Counted from the stretch's first letter, positions 27,554 through 36,509 are shown. The stretch: 64,000 nucleotides of DNA from UMGS1696 sp964463375 (GCA_964463375.1 CAYXBQ010000002.1:62001-126000), one strand, 5' to 3'. Program-made: numbers and translations. Notes: generated from the letters alone by a model not told the origin.

Positions 27554-29971
27554 ATGAAATACGATTTTGCAAGTATTGAAAAAAAGTGGCAGGATCGGTG
27601 GGAAGAAGCGGGTATCTTCCACGCCAAGGAAGACCACACCAAGCCTAAGTTCTATGGCCTGGTAGAATTCCCCTATCCCAGCGGCGCCGGTATGCACGTA
27701 GGCCATATCAAGGCGTACTCCGGTCTGGAAGTAGTATCCCGGAAGAGGCGGATGCAGGGCTACAACGTGCTGTTCCCCATCGGCTTTGACGCATACGGTC
27801 TGCCTACCGAAAACTCCGCTATCAAGTTCAACACCCATCCCCGGATCCTGACCGACCGGAACATCGAAAAGTTCTCCTCCCAGCTGAAGCGCGTTGGCTT
27901 CTCCTTCGACTGGACAAGAGTCGTAGATACCACCGACGAGGGCTACTACAAGTGGACCCAGTGGATCTTCCGGAAGATGTTCGATGCCGGGCTGGTATTC
28001 CGTGCCACCACGCTGGTCAACTATTGCCCCCACTGCAAGGTAGTGCTGTCCAACGAAGACTCGCAGGGCGGCAAGTGCGACATCTGCCACAGCGACATCG
28101 TGCAGAAGTCCAAGGACGTTTGGTATCTGCGAATCACCGAATACGCCGATAAGCTGCTCCAGGGTCTGGAAACCGTGGACTATCTGCCCAATGTGAAGCT
28201 CCAGCAGGAAAACTGGATCGGCCGCTCCGAGGGTGCATTTGTGAACTTTGCGCTGGCCATCGATGGTCAGAACGATTGCGAAGATACCCTGCGGATCTAC
28301 ACCACCCGCTGCGATACCATGTTCGGCGTTACCTTTATGGTCATCGCTCCCGAACATCCCATCATCGAAAAGTACGCAGATCGCATCTCCAACATGGATG
28401 CGCTGAACGCATACAAGGAAGAATGTGCCAAGAAGACCGAATTCGAGCGTACCCAGCTGGTGAAGGATAAGACCGGCGTGCGTATCGAAGGCATCCGTGC
28501 CATCAACCCCGCCAACGGCAAGGAGATTCCGATCTTCATTTCCGACTACGTTATGATGGGTTACGGTACCGGTGCGATCATGGCTGTACCTGCCCACGAC
28601 GAACGGGACTATGACTTTGCCAAGAAGTTCGGCATCGATATCATCGAGGTCATCAAGGGCGGCAACATCGCAGAAGCAGCCTACACCGGCGACGGCGAGA
28701 TGGTGAATTCCGCATTCCTCAACGGCATCGCTACCAAAAAGGAAGCCATCGCCAAGATGCTGGAATACCTCGGCGAGAAGGGCATTGGCGAAAAGGGCGT
28801 ACAGTACAAGATGAAGGACTGGGCGTTCAACCGGCAGCGGTACTGGGGCGAGCCTATCCCGATCATCCATTGTCCCCACTGCGGCATGGTGGGCGTTCCC
28901 TACGAAGAGCTGCCCCTGCGCCTGCCCGATATGGAAAAATTTGAACCCGGTGAAGGCGGTGAAAGCCCGCTGGCTCGGATCGAATCCTTTGTAAACTGCA
29001 CCTGCCCCAAGTGCGGCGGCCCTGCTAAGCGGGAGACCGATACCATGCCCCAGTGGGCCGGCTCGTCCTGGTATTTCCTGCGCTACACCGACCCGCACAA
29101 CACCGAAGCTCTGGCCGATCCGGAGAACCTGAAGTACTGGCTCCCCGTAGACTGGTACAACGGCGGTATGGAGCACGTGACCCGGCATATGATCTACTCT
29201 CGGTTCTGGCACCGTTTCCTGTACGACATCGGTGTGGTACCGGTGGCTGAACCCTACGCTAAGCGGACTGCACAGGGTCTGATCCTGGGTCCCGACGGCG
29301 AAAAAATGTCCAAGTCCAAGGGCAACGTGGTAGACCCCAACGAAGTGGTAGACGAATACGGCGCAGACGTACTGCGTGTGTACATCCTGTTCATGGGCGA
29401 CTATGCTTCTGCCGCACCGTGGAGCGAAAACAGCGTGAAGGGCTGCAAGCGGTTCTTAGACCGTGTGGCCTCTCTGCCGGATATGGTCAAGGGCGAAGGC
29501 GAAACGCCCAAGCTGGCCTCCTCCTTCCACAAGACCATCAAGAAGGTCAGCCAGGACATCGAAGAAATGAAGTTCAACACCGCCATCGCCTCCATGATGT
29601 CTCTGGTGAACGACATTGCCGAAGTGGGCTCCCTGACCCGTGACGAGCTGATCTCCTTCATTTCCATCCTGTGTCCCTTTGCACCCCATCTGTGCGAAGA
29701 GATCTGGGAGAACCTGGGCGGCAAGGGCTTCCTGTCGATGGCAGCATGGCCCCAGTGGGATGAAGCCAAGACCGTGGACAGCGAAGTGGAGATCGCCGTG
29801 CAGATCTGCGGTAAGCTGAGAGGTACCATCACCATCGCCATCGATGCAGACAAGGATAACGTCATTGCCGCAGCCAAGGCAGACCCGAAGATCGCCGCCG
29901 CACTGGAAGGCAAGCAGATCGTCAAGGAGATCTACATCCCCGGCAAGATCGTCAATATCGTGGCGAAATAA
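27554..29971 (+). CDS. leuS: Leucyl-tRNA synthetase
   Basis: An 805-residue class I synthetase. It has the HIGH motif as HVGH in YPSGAGMHVGHIKAY near residue 45, an editing domain with TTRCDTMFG and GTGAIMAVPAHDERD, a zinc-like cluster CPHC...CDIC in the connective region, and KMSKS at GEKMSKSKGN. GAAGGACACC precedes the ATG. It is controlled by the upstream leucine T-box together with rsfS. Confidence 0.97.
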   Translation: MKYDFASIEKKWQDRWEEAGIFHAKEDHTKPKFYGLVEFPYPSGAGMHVGHIKAYSGLEVVSRKRRMQGYNVLFPIGFDAYGLPTENSAIKFNTHPRILTDRNIEKFSSQLKRVGFSFDWTRVVDTTDEGYYKWTQWIFRKMFDAGLVFRATTLVNYCPHCKVVLSNEDSQGGKCDICHSDIVQKSKDVWYLRITEYADKLLQGLETVDYLPNVKLQQENWIGRSEGAFVNFALAIDGQNDCEDTLRIYTTRCDTMFGVTFMVIAPEHPIIEKYADRISNMDALNAYKEECAKKTEFERTQLVKDKTGVRIEGIRAINPANGKEIPIFISDYVMMGYGTGAIMAVPAHDERDYDFAKKFGIDIIEVIKGGNIAEAAYTGDGEMVNSAFLNGIATKKEAIAKMLEYLGEKGIGEKGVQYKMKDWAFNRQRYWGEPIPIIHCPHCGMVGVPYEELPLRLPDMEKFEPGEGGESPLARIESFVNCTCPKCGGPAKRETDTMPQWAGSSWYFLRYTDPHNTEALADPENLKYWLPVDWYNGGMEHVTRHMIYSRFWHRFLYDIGVVPVAEPYAKRTAQGLILGPDGEKMSKSKGNVVDPNEVVDEYGADVLRVYILFMGDYASAAPWSENSVKGCKRFLDRVASLPDMVKGEGETPKLASSFHKTIKKVSQDIEEMKFNTAIASMMSLVNDIAEVGSLTRDELISFISILCPFAPHLCEEIWENLGGKGFLSMAAWPQWDEAKTVDSEVEIAVQICGKLRGTITIAIDADKDNVIAAAKADPKIAAALEGKQIVKEIYIPGKIVNIVAK

Positions 29972-30022
29972 AAAATCCCGGCGAAAAGAGTAGATTTCTG
30001 CCAACGAATTTTGAAAATCCTA

Positions 30023-30051
30023 TTGACAAATCAGGTGGAATGTTGTATAAT
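30023..30051 (+). promoter_or_regulatory. Sigma-A promoter of rpsU
   Basis: Perfect TTGACA and TATAAT hexamers with a 17-bp spacer, 62 bp before rpsU. Confidence 0.9.
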
Positions 30052-30112
30052 ATACAAGAGGTAATTCCGTTGGGGTTTCCTCGGTCGCCTGACGCGAAGG
30101 GAGGGAAAACGG

Positions 30113-30289
30113 ATGGCAGAAGTAAGAGTTAAGGAAAATGAATCTCTGGATAGTGCGCTTCGTCGTTTTAAGAGACAGTGCCAGAGATCGGGCATTCAGG
30201 CTGAACTTCGCAAGAGAGAATGCTATGAGAAGCCCAGCGTAAAGAGAAAGAAGAAGTCCGAAGCAGCCAGAAAGCGCAAGTATAAGTAA
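30113..30289 (+). CDS. rpsU: Small-subunit ribosomal protein S21 (bS21)
   Basis: A 58-residue basic protein beginning MAEVRVKENESLDSALRRFK and ending in a Lys/Arg-rich tail (KRKKKSEAARKRKYK), which is the bS21 pattern. GGGAGGG precedes the ATG. It has its own perfect promoter and a terminator directly after, so it is a single-gene unit. Confidence 0.95.
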   Translation: MAEVRVKENESLDSALRRFKRQCQRSGIQAELRKRECYEKPSVKRKKKSEAARKRKYK

Positions 30290-30307
30290 TTTTCTGTAAG
30301 CTTACAT

Positions 30308-30350
30308 GAGGAGATCGGTTCGATGCATATCGAGTTGGTCTCCTTTTTCT
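30308..30350 (+). terminator. rpsU terminator
   Basis: AGGAGA pairs with TCTCCT, with a further TCGAT/ATCGA stem inside, followed by TTTTTCT. Confidence 0.8.
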
Positions 30351-30367
30351 CTGTTTCTGCACATAAG

Positions 30368-30423
30368 AAAAAGCACCGCCCGATCCACCAAAACGCATCC
30401 TCGGTGGATAGACAGTGCTTTTT
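30368..30423. terminator. Bidirectional hairpin between rpsU and cysK
   Basis: AAAAAGCAC pairs with GTGCTTTTT, with an inner ATCCACC/GGTGGAT stem. The T-run on the - strand makes it the likely terminator of cysK; it also backs up the rpsU terminator. Confidence 0.75.
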
Positions 30424-30485
30424 GTTGTTCTACAAAAACCTCAAGTGGATCACGTTCTCGAATACGCATTGTTCTGCGTTAACCG

Positions 30486-30657
30486 AATACGTGGCGTTCT
30501 TGCTCAGTCAAATACGTGTCGTTTTATTAATCAAATACGTGGCGTTTTATTAATCAAATACGTGTCGTTTTGCTCAGTCAAATACGTGGCGTTTTGTTAA
30601 TCAAATACGTGGCGTTTTGTTAATCAAATACGTGGCGTTTTGTTAATCAAATACGCC
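30486..30657. repeat. 23-bp tandem repeats starting at the cysK stop codon
   Basis: Seven nearly identical copies of a unit of 23-25 bp plus a partial one; each starts AATACGTGGCGTTTT or AATACGTGTCGTTTT and ends TTAATCA or CTCAGTCA. Three adjacent copies (30581-30649) are identical. The partial copy at the right edge is the 3' end of cysK, whose last codons GTATTTGATTAA (reading leftward) belong to the repeat. Together with the flanking terminators this explains the 353-base gap between rpsU and cysK. Confidence 0.9.
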
Positions 30658-31569
30658 AGTGGACAGATACCGTTCTCCCGTATCCGGCAGCAGCGCTACG
30701 ATCATCTTGCCCCGGTTCTCCGGACGTGCAGCCAGCACAGCAGCGGCGTGAACAGCAGCACCGGCGGAGATCCCTACCAGCAGCCCTTCTGTCTTGGCCA
30801 ACGCTTTGGCGGCGGCATAGGCATCCTCATTGGCAACGGGCAGGATCTCGTCCAGCAGGGAACGATCCAGAATGTCCGGTACAAAGTTGGCGCCGATCCC
30901 CTGGATCTTGTGGGGACCAGCCTTACCGGTGGACAGCAGAGGCGACGTCTCCGGCTCCACAGCCACGATCTGCACGGCCGGGTTCTTTTCCTTTAGGTAC
31001 CGGCCAACGCCCGTTATAGTGCCGCCAGTGCCCACACCGGCTACGAAAATGTCCACCTTGCCGTCTGTATCTTCCCAGATCTCCGGACCCGTGGTGCGGT
31101 AGTGTGCTTCCGGATTGGCCGGGTTCACGAACTGACCGGGGATGAAGCTGTGCGGCGTTTCCTTTGCCAGCTCCTCCGCCTTTTCCACGGCACCGGCCAT
31201 TCCCAGCTTGCCGTCGGTCAGCACGATCTCGGCACCATAGGCAGCCAGCAGCATCCGTCTCTCTGCGCTCATGGTCTCCGGCATGGTCAGGATCACCTTG
31301 TAGCCCTTGACCGCAGCCGCCATAGCCAGCCCGATCCCGGTGTTACCGCTGGTGGGCTCGATGATCACGCTTCCAGTACCCGGCTGCAAAAGCCCCGCCT
31401 TTTCCGCTTCCTCTACCATGGCCAGCCCTACACGATCCTTCACGCTGCCCGCCGGATTGGCTCTCTCCAACTTGGCAAGCACCACCGCATCCAATTCTTT
31501 CCCATATCGCCCCAGCTGCACCAGCGGTGTCTTGCCGACCAGCTCCGTCACAGATCCATAAATACGCAT
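30643..31569 (-). CDS. cysK: Cysteine synthase A (O-acetylserine sulfhydrylase)
   Basis: A 308-residue PLP enzyme making cysteine from O-acetylserine and sulfide. The PLP lysine is Lys44 in NPAGSVKDRVG, with the PTSGNTGIGLA loop, GVGTGGTITGVGRYL and GISAGAAVHAA further on. The start was placed at the ATG preceded by AGGAGGCAAAG; a longer frame upstream runs through the promoter. The stop codon lies inside a tandem repeat array that continues downstream. No sulfur-responsive riboswitch was seen in the short leader. Confidence 0.96.
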   Translation of the reverse strand: MRIYGSVTELVGKTPLVQLGRYGKELDAVVLAKLERANPAGSVKDRVGLAMVEEAEKAGLLQPGTGSVIIEPTSGNTGIGLAMAAAVKGYKVILTMPETMSAERRMLLAAYGAEIVLTDGKLGMAGAVEKAEELAKETPHSFIPGQFVNPANPEAHYRTTGPEIWEDTDGKVDIFVAGVGTGGTITGVGRYLKEKNPAVQIVAVEPETSPLLSTGKAGPHKIQGIGANFVPDILDRSLLDEILPVANEDAYAAAKALAKTEGLLVGISAGAAVHAAAVLAARPENRGKMIVALLPDTGERYLSTGVFD

Positions 31570-31608
31570 ATCTCTTTGCCTCCTATATATCCTATAGAGT
31601 ATGTAGGA

Positions 31609-31637
31609 ATTATACCACATCTACGCAGCTTTGTCAA
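31609..31637 (-). promoter_or_regulatory. Sigma-A promoter of cysK
   Basis: Read leftward: TTGACA at 31637-31632 and TATAAT at 31614-31609 with a 17-bp spacer ending in GTGG. Confidence 0.88.
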
Positions 31638-31691
31638 TAGGTTTGGCGGAAATTCTTGCAAAAAAATGGCAGTGCTTTCCGTGTACATCTA

Positions 31692-31720
31692 TTGACAAAT
31701 GGACCAAAATCCGGTATACT
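31692..31720 (+). promoter_or_regulatory. Sigma-A promoter of the GNAT gene
   Basis: TTGACA and TATACT with a 17-bp spacer ending in CCGG, divergent from the cysK promoter. Confidence 0.85.
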
Positions 31721-31758
31721 GTAGCCAGAGAGATTAACCTATGCAAAGGAGTATCATC

Positions 31759-32241
31759 ATGTCCGATTTGCTTGTAAAACTGTACGATCTGCCCGACATC
31801 ACCCCCTACGTCCAAAAGGTGCAGGAACAGGGGATCACCCTCCGTCGTCCCATTGGTCCGGAGAACTACGCCGTCATCCAATGGATCCGGGAGCATTTTG
31901 GTGCCGGCTGGGCAGGGGAGGCCGAGAACGCCTTCTTCCGCTCGCCCAAGGGGATCTATATCGCTCTCCGAGAGACGGACGAAGGTTCCCGGATGCTGGG
32001 CTTTGCCTGCTACGATGCCACCGTCAAAGGCTTCTTTGGCCCCACCGGCGTAGATGAAGCCGAACGAGGGAAGGGGATCGGTGCGGCATTGCTGCTGCTG
32101 TGTCTCCACGCCATGTGGGAGGAAGGCTACGGCTACGGCATCATCGGCTCCGCAGGCCCCGTGGACTTCTATAAAAAGATCTGCGGTGCCACCGTCATCG
32201 AAGGCTCGTCCCCCGGCGTGTACAAAGGGATGCTGGGATGA
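31759..32241 (+). CDS. GNAT family N-acetyltransferase
   Basis: A 160-residue acetyltransferase of the GNAT superfamily. The acetyl-CoA binding stretch is DEAERGKGIGAALLLLCLHAM, preceded by a beta strand (MLGFACYDATVKGFFGP) and followed by GPVDFYKKICGA. The ATG at 31759 has AAAGGAG upstream and its own promoter. The substrate is not predictable. Confidence 0.85.
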   Translation: MSDLLVKLYDLPDITPYVQKVQEQGITLRRPIGPENYAVIQWIREHFGAGWAGEAENAFFRSPKGIYIALRETDEGSRMLGFACYDATVKGFFGPTGVDEAERGKGIGAALLLLCLHAMWEEGYGYGIIGSAGPVDFYKKICGATVIEGSSPGVYKGMLG

Positions 32242-32290
32242 ATAGGCCTGCTGCAAAACAAATGACGCTGAGATCTACGGCTATGACCCG

Positions 32291-32449
32291 ATGAACATGT
32301 TTCGGATCGGCGACATCGTCTATTGCAGTCACTTTGTTTTCCTCAAAGCAGACGACAACCTGAAAATGATCAACGAAGCGGTTGCCCTTCAGTTAAAAGA
32401 AGGCGCAGATCAAACCATCGTAGGATATTATCTGGTGGAGCAAGCATAA
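32291..32449 (+). pseudogene. Coding remnant or small ORF after the GNAT gene
   Basis: An open frame with good codon usage runs from about 32270 to a TAA at 32449. It encodes about 60 residues (first ATG at 32291, 52 residues: MNMFRIGDIVYCSHFVF to YYLVEQA). It has no ribosome-binding site and an in-frame TAG lies just upstream, so it looks like the 3' end of a gene that has lost its front part. I do not recognise the family. Confidence 0.5.
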
Positions 32450-32467
32450 CAACTGTACAATAAACAA

Positions 32468-32502
32468 AAACAGGCATGAAGTAGAAAATCATGCCTGTTT
32501 TG
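32468..32502. terminator. Bidirectional terminator between the GNAT unit and guaB
   Basis: A CAGGCATGA/TCATGCCTG stem flanked by A-runs and T-runs on both sides, so it can end transcription from either direction. Confidence 0.88.
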
Positions 32503-32524
32503 ATATGGAAATCGTATACGAAAC

Positions 32525-34003
32525 TTACTGTACCTGTACAGAGTAGTTGGGTGCTTCCTTGGTGATGCTGATGTCGTGGGGATGGGATTCCCGCAGACCG
32601 TTGCCGGTGATCTTCACGAACTTGCCGTTTTCCTTCAGCAGCTGTACAGTCTTGGTGCCGCAGTAGCCCATACCGGAACGCAGACCGCCAACCAGCTGAT
32701 AGATGGTGTCGGACACAGCACCCTTGAAGGGAACACGACCTTCTACCCCTTCGGGAACCAGCTTCTTCTGGTTTTCCTGGAAGTACCGGTCCTTGGAGCC
32801 CTTTTCCATTGCGGCCAGAGAACCCATGCCTCTGTACACCTTGAACTTACGACCCTGGTAGATCTCGGTGTCTCCGGGGGATTCTTCGCAGCCAGCCAGC
32901 AGGGAACCGATCATGACTACGTCTGCACCGGCAGCGATAGCCTTGGTCAGGTCGCCGGAGTACTTGATACCACCGTCGGCGATCACCGGGACACCGGCCT
33001 TTGCAGCCACTTCGTAGGCGTTCATGATAGCGGAAACCTGGGGCACACCGATACCGGCAACGATACGAGTGGTACAGATGGAACCGGGGCCGATACCCAC
33101 CTTGATAGCGTCTGCACCGGCAGCGATCAGGTCAGCGGCAGCTTCGGTGGTGGCGATGTTACCGGCGATCAGCTGGCAATCCGGGAATGCTTCCTTGACC
33201 TTGCCTACGCACTTGATGATGTTCTGGGAGTGACCATGGGCAGAGTCCAGCACCAGGAAGTCTGCACCGGCTCTCAGCAGCGCACCGGCTCTTTCCACCA
33301 CGTCAGCGGTCACACCAATGGCAGCACCGCAGAGCAGACGACCCTGTGCGTCCTTGGCAGAGTTGGGATACCGTTCGGCCTTCTCGATGTCCTTGATGGT
33401 GATCAGACCCTTCAGACGGTTGTCCTTGTCCACGATGGGCAGCTTTTCGATCTTGTGGTGTCGCAGGATCTCCCGGGCTTCATCCAGGGTAGTGCCCACG
33501 GGAACGGTGATCAGGTTTTCCTTGGTCATTACATCCTTGATCGGCACGTTGAAGTCGTCCATGAACCGCAGGTCACGGTTGGTGATGATACCAATGAGCT
33601 TGCCATCGTTGTCGCAGATCGGCACACCGGAGATCTTGTACTTGCCCATGAGCTCATCTGCTTCGTAGACATAGTTGTCTGCGCCCAGGAAGAAAGGATC
33701 GGTGATAACGCCATTTTCACTGCGCTTTACCCGTTCCACCTGGTCACACTGAGCCTCCACGGACATATTCTTGTGGATGGTACCTGCGCCGCCTTCTCGA
33801 GCCATAGCGATCGCCAGAGCGGACTCCGTGACCGTATCCATAGCCGCACTCATCAGCGGGATGTTCAGGGTGATCTTCTTTGTCAGTTGCGTTTTCAGAC
33901 AGATGTCCCGGGGCAGGACTTCGCTCTTTTGCGGGATCAGCAGCACGTCGTCGAACGTCAATCCTTCGTAAGCGATCTTGCTTGCCATAACGCTGTTTTG
34001 CAT
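32525..34003 (-). CDS. guaB: IMP dehydrogenase
   Basis: A 492-residue enzyme oxidising IMP to XMP, the first committed step of GMP synthesis. The barrel begins with LTFDDVLLIPQ; two CBS domains occupy about residues 95-215. The catalytic Cys is in GIGPGSICTTRIV near residue 310, and the flap carries VEGRVPFKG. AAGGTGAGG precedes the ATG. Upstream, 132 bases separate it from a TIM-barrel gene on the same strand; an 18-bp tandem repeat lies in that gap. Confidence 0.97.
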   Translation of the reverse strand: MQNSVMASKIAYEGLTFDDVLLIPQKSEVLPRDICLKTQLTKKITLNIPLMSAAMDTVTESALAIAMAREGGAGTIHKNMSVEAQCDQVERVKRSENGVITDPFFLGADNYVYEADELMGKYKISGVPICDNDGKLIGIITNRDLRFMDDFNVPIKDVMTKENLITVPVGTTLDEAREILRHHKIEKLPIVDKDNRLKGLITIKDIEKAERYPNSAKDAQGRLLCGAAIGVTADVVERAGALLRAGADFLVLDSAHGHSQNIIKCVGKVKEAFPDCQLIAGNIATTEAAADLIAAGADAIKVGIGPGSICTTRIVAGIGVPQVSAIMNAYEVAAKAGVPVIADGGIKYSGDLTKAIAAGADVVMIGSLLAGCEESPGDTEIYQGRKFKVYRGMGSLAAMEKGSKDRYFQENQKKLVPEGVEGRVPFKGAVSDTIYQLVGGLRSGMGYCGTKTVQLLKENGKFVKITGNGLRESHPHDISITKEAPNYSVQVQ

Positions 34004-34072
34004 GGTTTTGACCTCACCTTTTCTTATAGATTTTTATAGGATTACATATACTGTAAACGTAGTATAAAACGA

Positions 34073-34148
34073 GCCGCAGTGTCACGCATAGCTGCTACGT
34101 CATGCATAGCTACCACGTCAAGCTTAGCTGCCACGTCAAGCTAAGTGG
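34073..34148. repeat. 18-bp tandem repeats starting at a stop codon
   Basis: Three 18-bp units, GTCACGCATAGCTGCTAC, GTCATGCATAGCTACCAC and GTCAAGCTTAGCTGCCAC, are followed by a partial GTCAAGCTAAGTGG. The partial copy contains the TGA stop and last codons of the TIM-barrel gene at 34136-34966. A decayed copy may precede the array. Confidence 0.85.
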
Positions 34149-34966
34149 TCGAGAATATCCGTCAGATATGCTCTTGCGTGCAGGATATCCTTTGTCTGCT
34201 GCTCACCGTCGATCTCTCGTTCAATGGTAATAGCACCATCGTAGCCCAGCTTCTTCAGACCGGCCAGCACACCATGGAAATCCACCTTGCCATCGCCGAT
34301 TCGTGCTTCTGCACCCAAATGGGTCCCATCGGTGGGATAGAAGCCGTCCTTGGCGTGGAGATTGCGGACATATTTGCCGATCACATCCAGCGCATCCACC
34401 GGATTTGCCTTGCCGTACAGGATCAGGTTGGCGGTATCTAAGTTCACGCCCAAATTGTCCGTGCCCACCGTCTCAAAGCACCTTAGCATCGTCACCGGCG
34501 TTTCCTGCCCGGTCTCGAACAACAGATATTGTCCATTCTGCTGCAGATGCAGTGCCACAGTCCGTACCGCATCGCAGAAGGGCAAAAACGCAGGATCGTT
34601 GGGGTTTTCCGGGATAAAGCCCATGTGGGTGATCACATCGGTCAGCCCCAGCCAGTGGGCGAAATCCGCACCGTCGCACAGATTCTGCACCCGCTCCGCC
34701 CGATAGGCTTCCGGCACCAGCCCTAAGGTCTTGGGTCCCTCGGTGAAATTCCAGACCGCCGGGCCACCCCAGCCGCACCAGAATGCAGAGGGCTGCACAT
34801 GATATGCCTCCAACAGAGCACGCACCTTTTCGGCGTTTTCCTTTGTCCATAGGGCAGGGGCAAAGGACAGCAGCTGACAGGAAGTAAATCCATGCTCCTG
34901 CAAGGCAGCCAGCTGCTCCGCAAAGCCATCCAACCCATTCAGGTGGACACAAACACCAATTTCCAT
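34136..34966 (-). CDS. Sugar phosphate isomerase/epimerase (TIM barrel)
   Basis: A 276-residue xylose-isomerase-like TIM-barrel protein. Candidate metal ligands are seen in LLFETGQ (Glu), VNLDTANLI (Asp), NLHAKDG (His) and TIEREIDG (Glu), the usual E-D-H-E set. GAAAGAGG precedes the ATG, and a strong promoter lies 100 bases further upstream. The substrate is unknown; related proteins act on inositol or ketose derivatives. It is one of four such barrels in this window. Confidence 0.85.
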   Translation of the reverse strand: MEIGVCVHLNGLDGFAEQLAALQEHGFTSCQLLSFAPALWTKENAEKVRALLEAYHVQPSAFWCGWGGPAVWNFTEGPKTLGLVPEAYRAERVQNLCDGADFAHWLGLTDVITHMGFIPENPNDPAFLPFCDAVRTVALHLQQNGQYLLFETGQETPVTMLRCFETVGTDNLGVNLDTANLILYGKANPVDALDVIGKYVRNLHAKDGFYPTDGTHLGAEARIGDGKVDFHGVLAGLKKLGYDGAITIEREIDGEQQTKDILHARAYLTDILDHLA

Positions 34967-35059
34967 ACCATACCTCTTTCTTGCCAGTCTCCATAGACTC
35001 GTTGCGAACAAAAGAAGCACTCGTTTTCTGTAAAAAGAAACACTGCCTATTAAATAGAA

Positions 35060-35088
35060 ATTATACAGAAAAAAGCACCTTTTGTCAA
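35060..35088 (-). promoter_or_regulatory. Sigma-A promoter of the TIM-barrel gene
   Basis: Read leftward: TTGACA and TATAAT with a 17-bp spacer. The remaining part of the 403-base gap (34967-35369) holds a hairpin-forming GTC-TATGTA/TACATA-GAC repeat (35153-35184), an imperfect GGATCCCCGG stem near 35242-35284, and the next terminator; no gene was found. Confidence 0.88.
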
Positions 35089-35289
35089 TGGCTATAGCGC
35101 ACAATCTCACAGGGTCGCCCATTCTTTTTTTTGTGTGGAAACGGGAACAAACGTCTATATATGTACATTTTGCGCTACATAGACACAACAGAGTGTGAAA
35201 TACATCGAGACTGAACATTATAAAAGTATCAAAGAGTACCGGGATCCCCGGCATATCTCCGGAAAAGACACACCGGGGGGATCCGTGGT

Positions 35290-35325
35290 AATAAAAGAAC
35301 AACCCACATTTCTGTAGGTTGTTCC
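35290..35325 (-). terminator. Terminator of the Gfo/Idh/MocA gene
   Basis: GAACAACC pairs with GGTTGTTC; reading leftward it is followed by TTTTATTA. Confidence 0.82.
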
Positions 35326-35369
35326 AGCCGTAACACTATGCGCAGACATAGCACGGCGTGCAGACGAAA

Positions 35370-36509
35370 TTAGTCAGCAAACTTGATTTCCACTTCGTGA
35401 CCGCAAGCGGCAGACTTGTTGATACCATCGATGATGGCCTGGTTGTACAGGATCTGAGAAGTGGGAACCGGTGCGGGACCACCCGTCTTGATGGCATCCA
35501 GGAAGGAACGGATCTTCTTGTCGAACAGACCAGCACCCTTGTTTTCCAGGATCGGGATCACGGTGTCGAATCTCTGACCGGCGATGTCGTGGTACAGAGT
35601 CATAGCACCGCCAACGGAACCATTCCAGCAGTCGGTAGAAGGAATACGCAGAGCGCCTTCGGTACCGAAGATGATGGTGTCACCGGGGGTATTTACGTGC
35701 ATAGCCCATGCGATACGGAAGTCCAGGATGATGCCGCCTTCCAGACGAACGAATGCAGCAGCAAAGTCGTCAACGGAGAAACGAGCAGCGTCAGCACCAT
35801 TGTACTTGGGGTTCTTACCGAAGAAGTCGGAGGTGTAACCGGAAACGGTCAGCGGCTTCGGATAACCGATAGCGTTCAGAACCATATCCAGGGAGTAGCA
35901 ACCGATGTCACCCAGAGCACCGATACCACCGGTGGACTTTTCGATGAAGGTAGAGCCCGGGATACCACGACGACGGCCACCACCGGTCTGGATGTAGTAG
36001 ATCTTACCCAGAACGCCGGAGTCCACGATCTTCTTGATCATCTGCATATTGGCATCGAAACGGGGCTGGAAGCCAACGGAAATGAAGGCGGTAGAAGCCT
36101 TTTCAGCAGCGCAAACAGCTTCAGCTTCTTCCAGGGTTACGGTGAAGGGCTTTTCCAGCAGAACAGGGATGTTGTGCTCCATAGCGTAGATAGCGGGAGC
36201 AGCGTGCTGGGTGTTGTAGGTACAGATGGAGATACCATCCAGGTCGGGTTCGTTGTCGATCAGTTCCTTGTGGCTGGGATAGAAACGAACGCCTTCCACG
36301 CCGAATCTTTCCATGAACTTTTCAGCCTTGCCGGGGATCAGGTCAGCGGCAGCAACGATCTCAACGTCGGGCTGGTTCTTGTAGCTCTGGATGTGGGATT
36401 CTGCGATCCAACCGGTACCGATGATAGCGATCTTAAACTTGTGATCGGTGTCGTAAACCTTTTCTTCTGTGGTAGCCTGCTTGAACTGGCTCAGTACTGC
36501 ATCAGACAT
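35370..36509 (-). CDS. Gfo/Idh/MocA family NAD(P)-dependent oxidoreductase
   Basis: A 379-residue sugar or inositol-type dehydrogenase. The N-terminal Rossmann fold has IIGTGWIAESH and the catalytic-family motif LLEKPFT (EKP). The C-terminal domain is the alpha/beta dimerisation fold (GGGRRRGIPG, GGIGALGDIGCYSLDM). A GAAAGGTGG site precedes the ATG at 36509; a GTG four codons earlier overlaps that site and is less likely. It is 94 bases behind a TIM-barrel isomerase, suggesting a shared carbohydrate pathway. Confidence 0.88.
   Translation of the reverse strand: MSDAVLSQFKQATTEEKVYDTDHKFKIAIIGTGWIAESHIQSYKNQPDVEIVAAADLIPGKAEKFMERFGVEGVRFYPSHKELIDNEPDLDGISICTYNTQHAAPAIYAMEHNIPVLLEKPFTVTLEEAEAVCAAEKASTAFISVGFQPRFDANMQMIKKIVDSGVLGKIYYIQTGGGRRRGIPGSTFIEKSTGGIGALGDIGCYSLDMVLNAIGYPKPLTVSGYTSDFFGKNPKYNGADAARFSVDDFAAAFVRLEGGIILDFRIAWAMHVNTPGDTIIFGTEGALRIPSTDCWNGSVGGAMTLYHDIAGQRFDTVIPILENKGAGLFDKKIRSFLDAIKTGGPAPVPTSQILYNQAIIDGINKSAACGHEVEIKFAD

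Noticed and set aside
27026..29212. A 728-codon open frame on the - strand opposite rsfS-leuS
   Set aside because: It mirrors leuS in an antisense frame, a known by-product of GC-rich third positions, and has no family features or binding site.
30486..30657. CRISPR array
   Set aside because: Units are contiguous with no unique spacers and no cas genes are present.
32576..34039. A 487-codon + strand frame opposite guaB
   Set aside because: Antisense shadow; guaB has all IMPDH motifs on the other strand.
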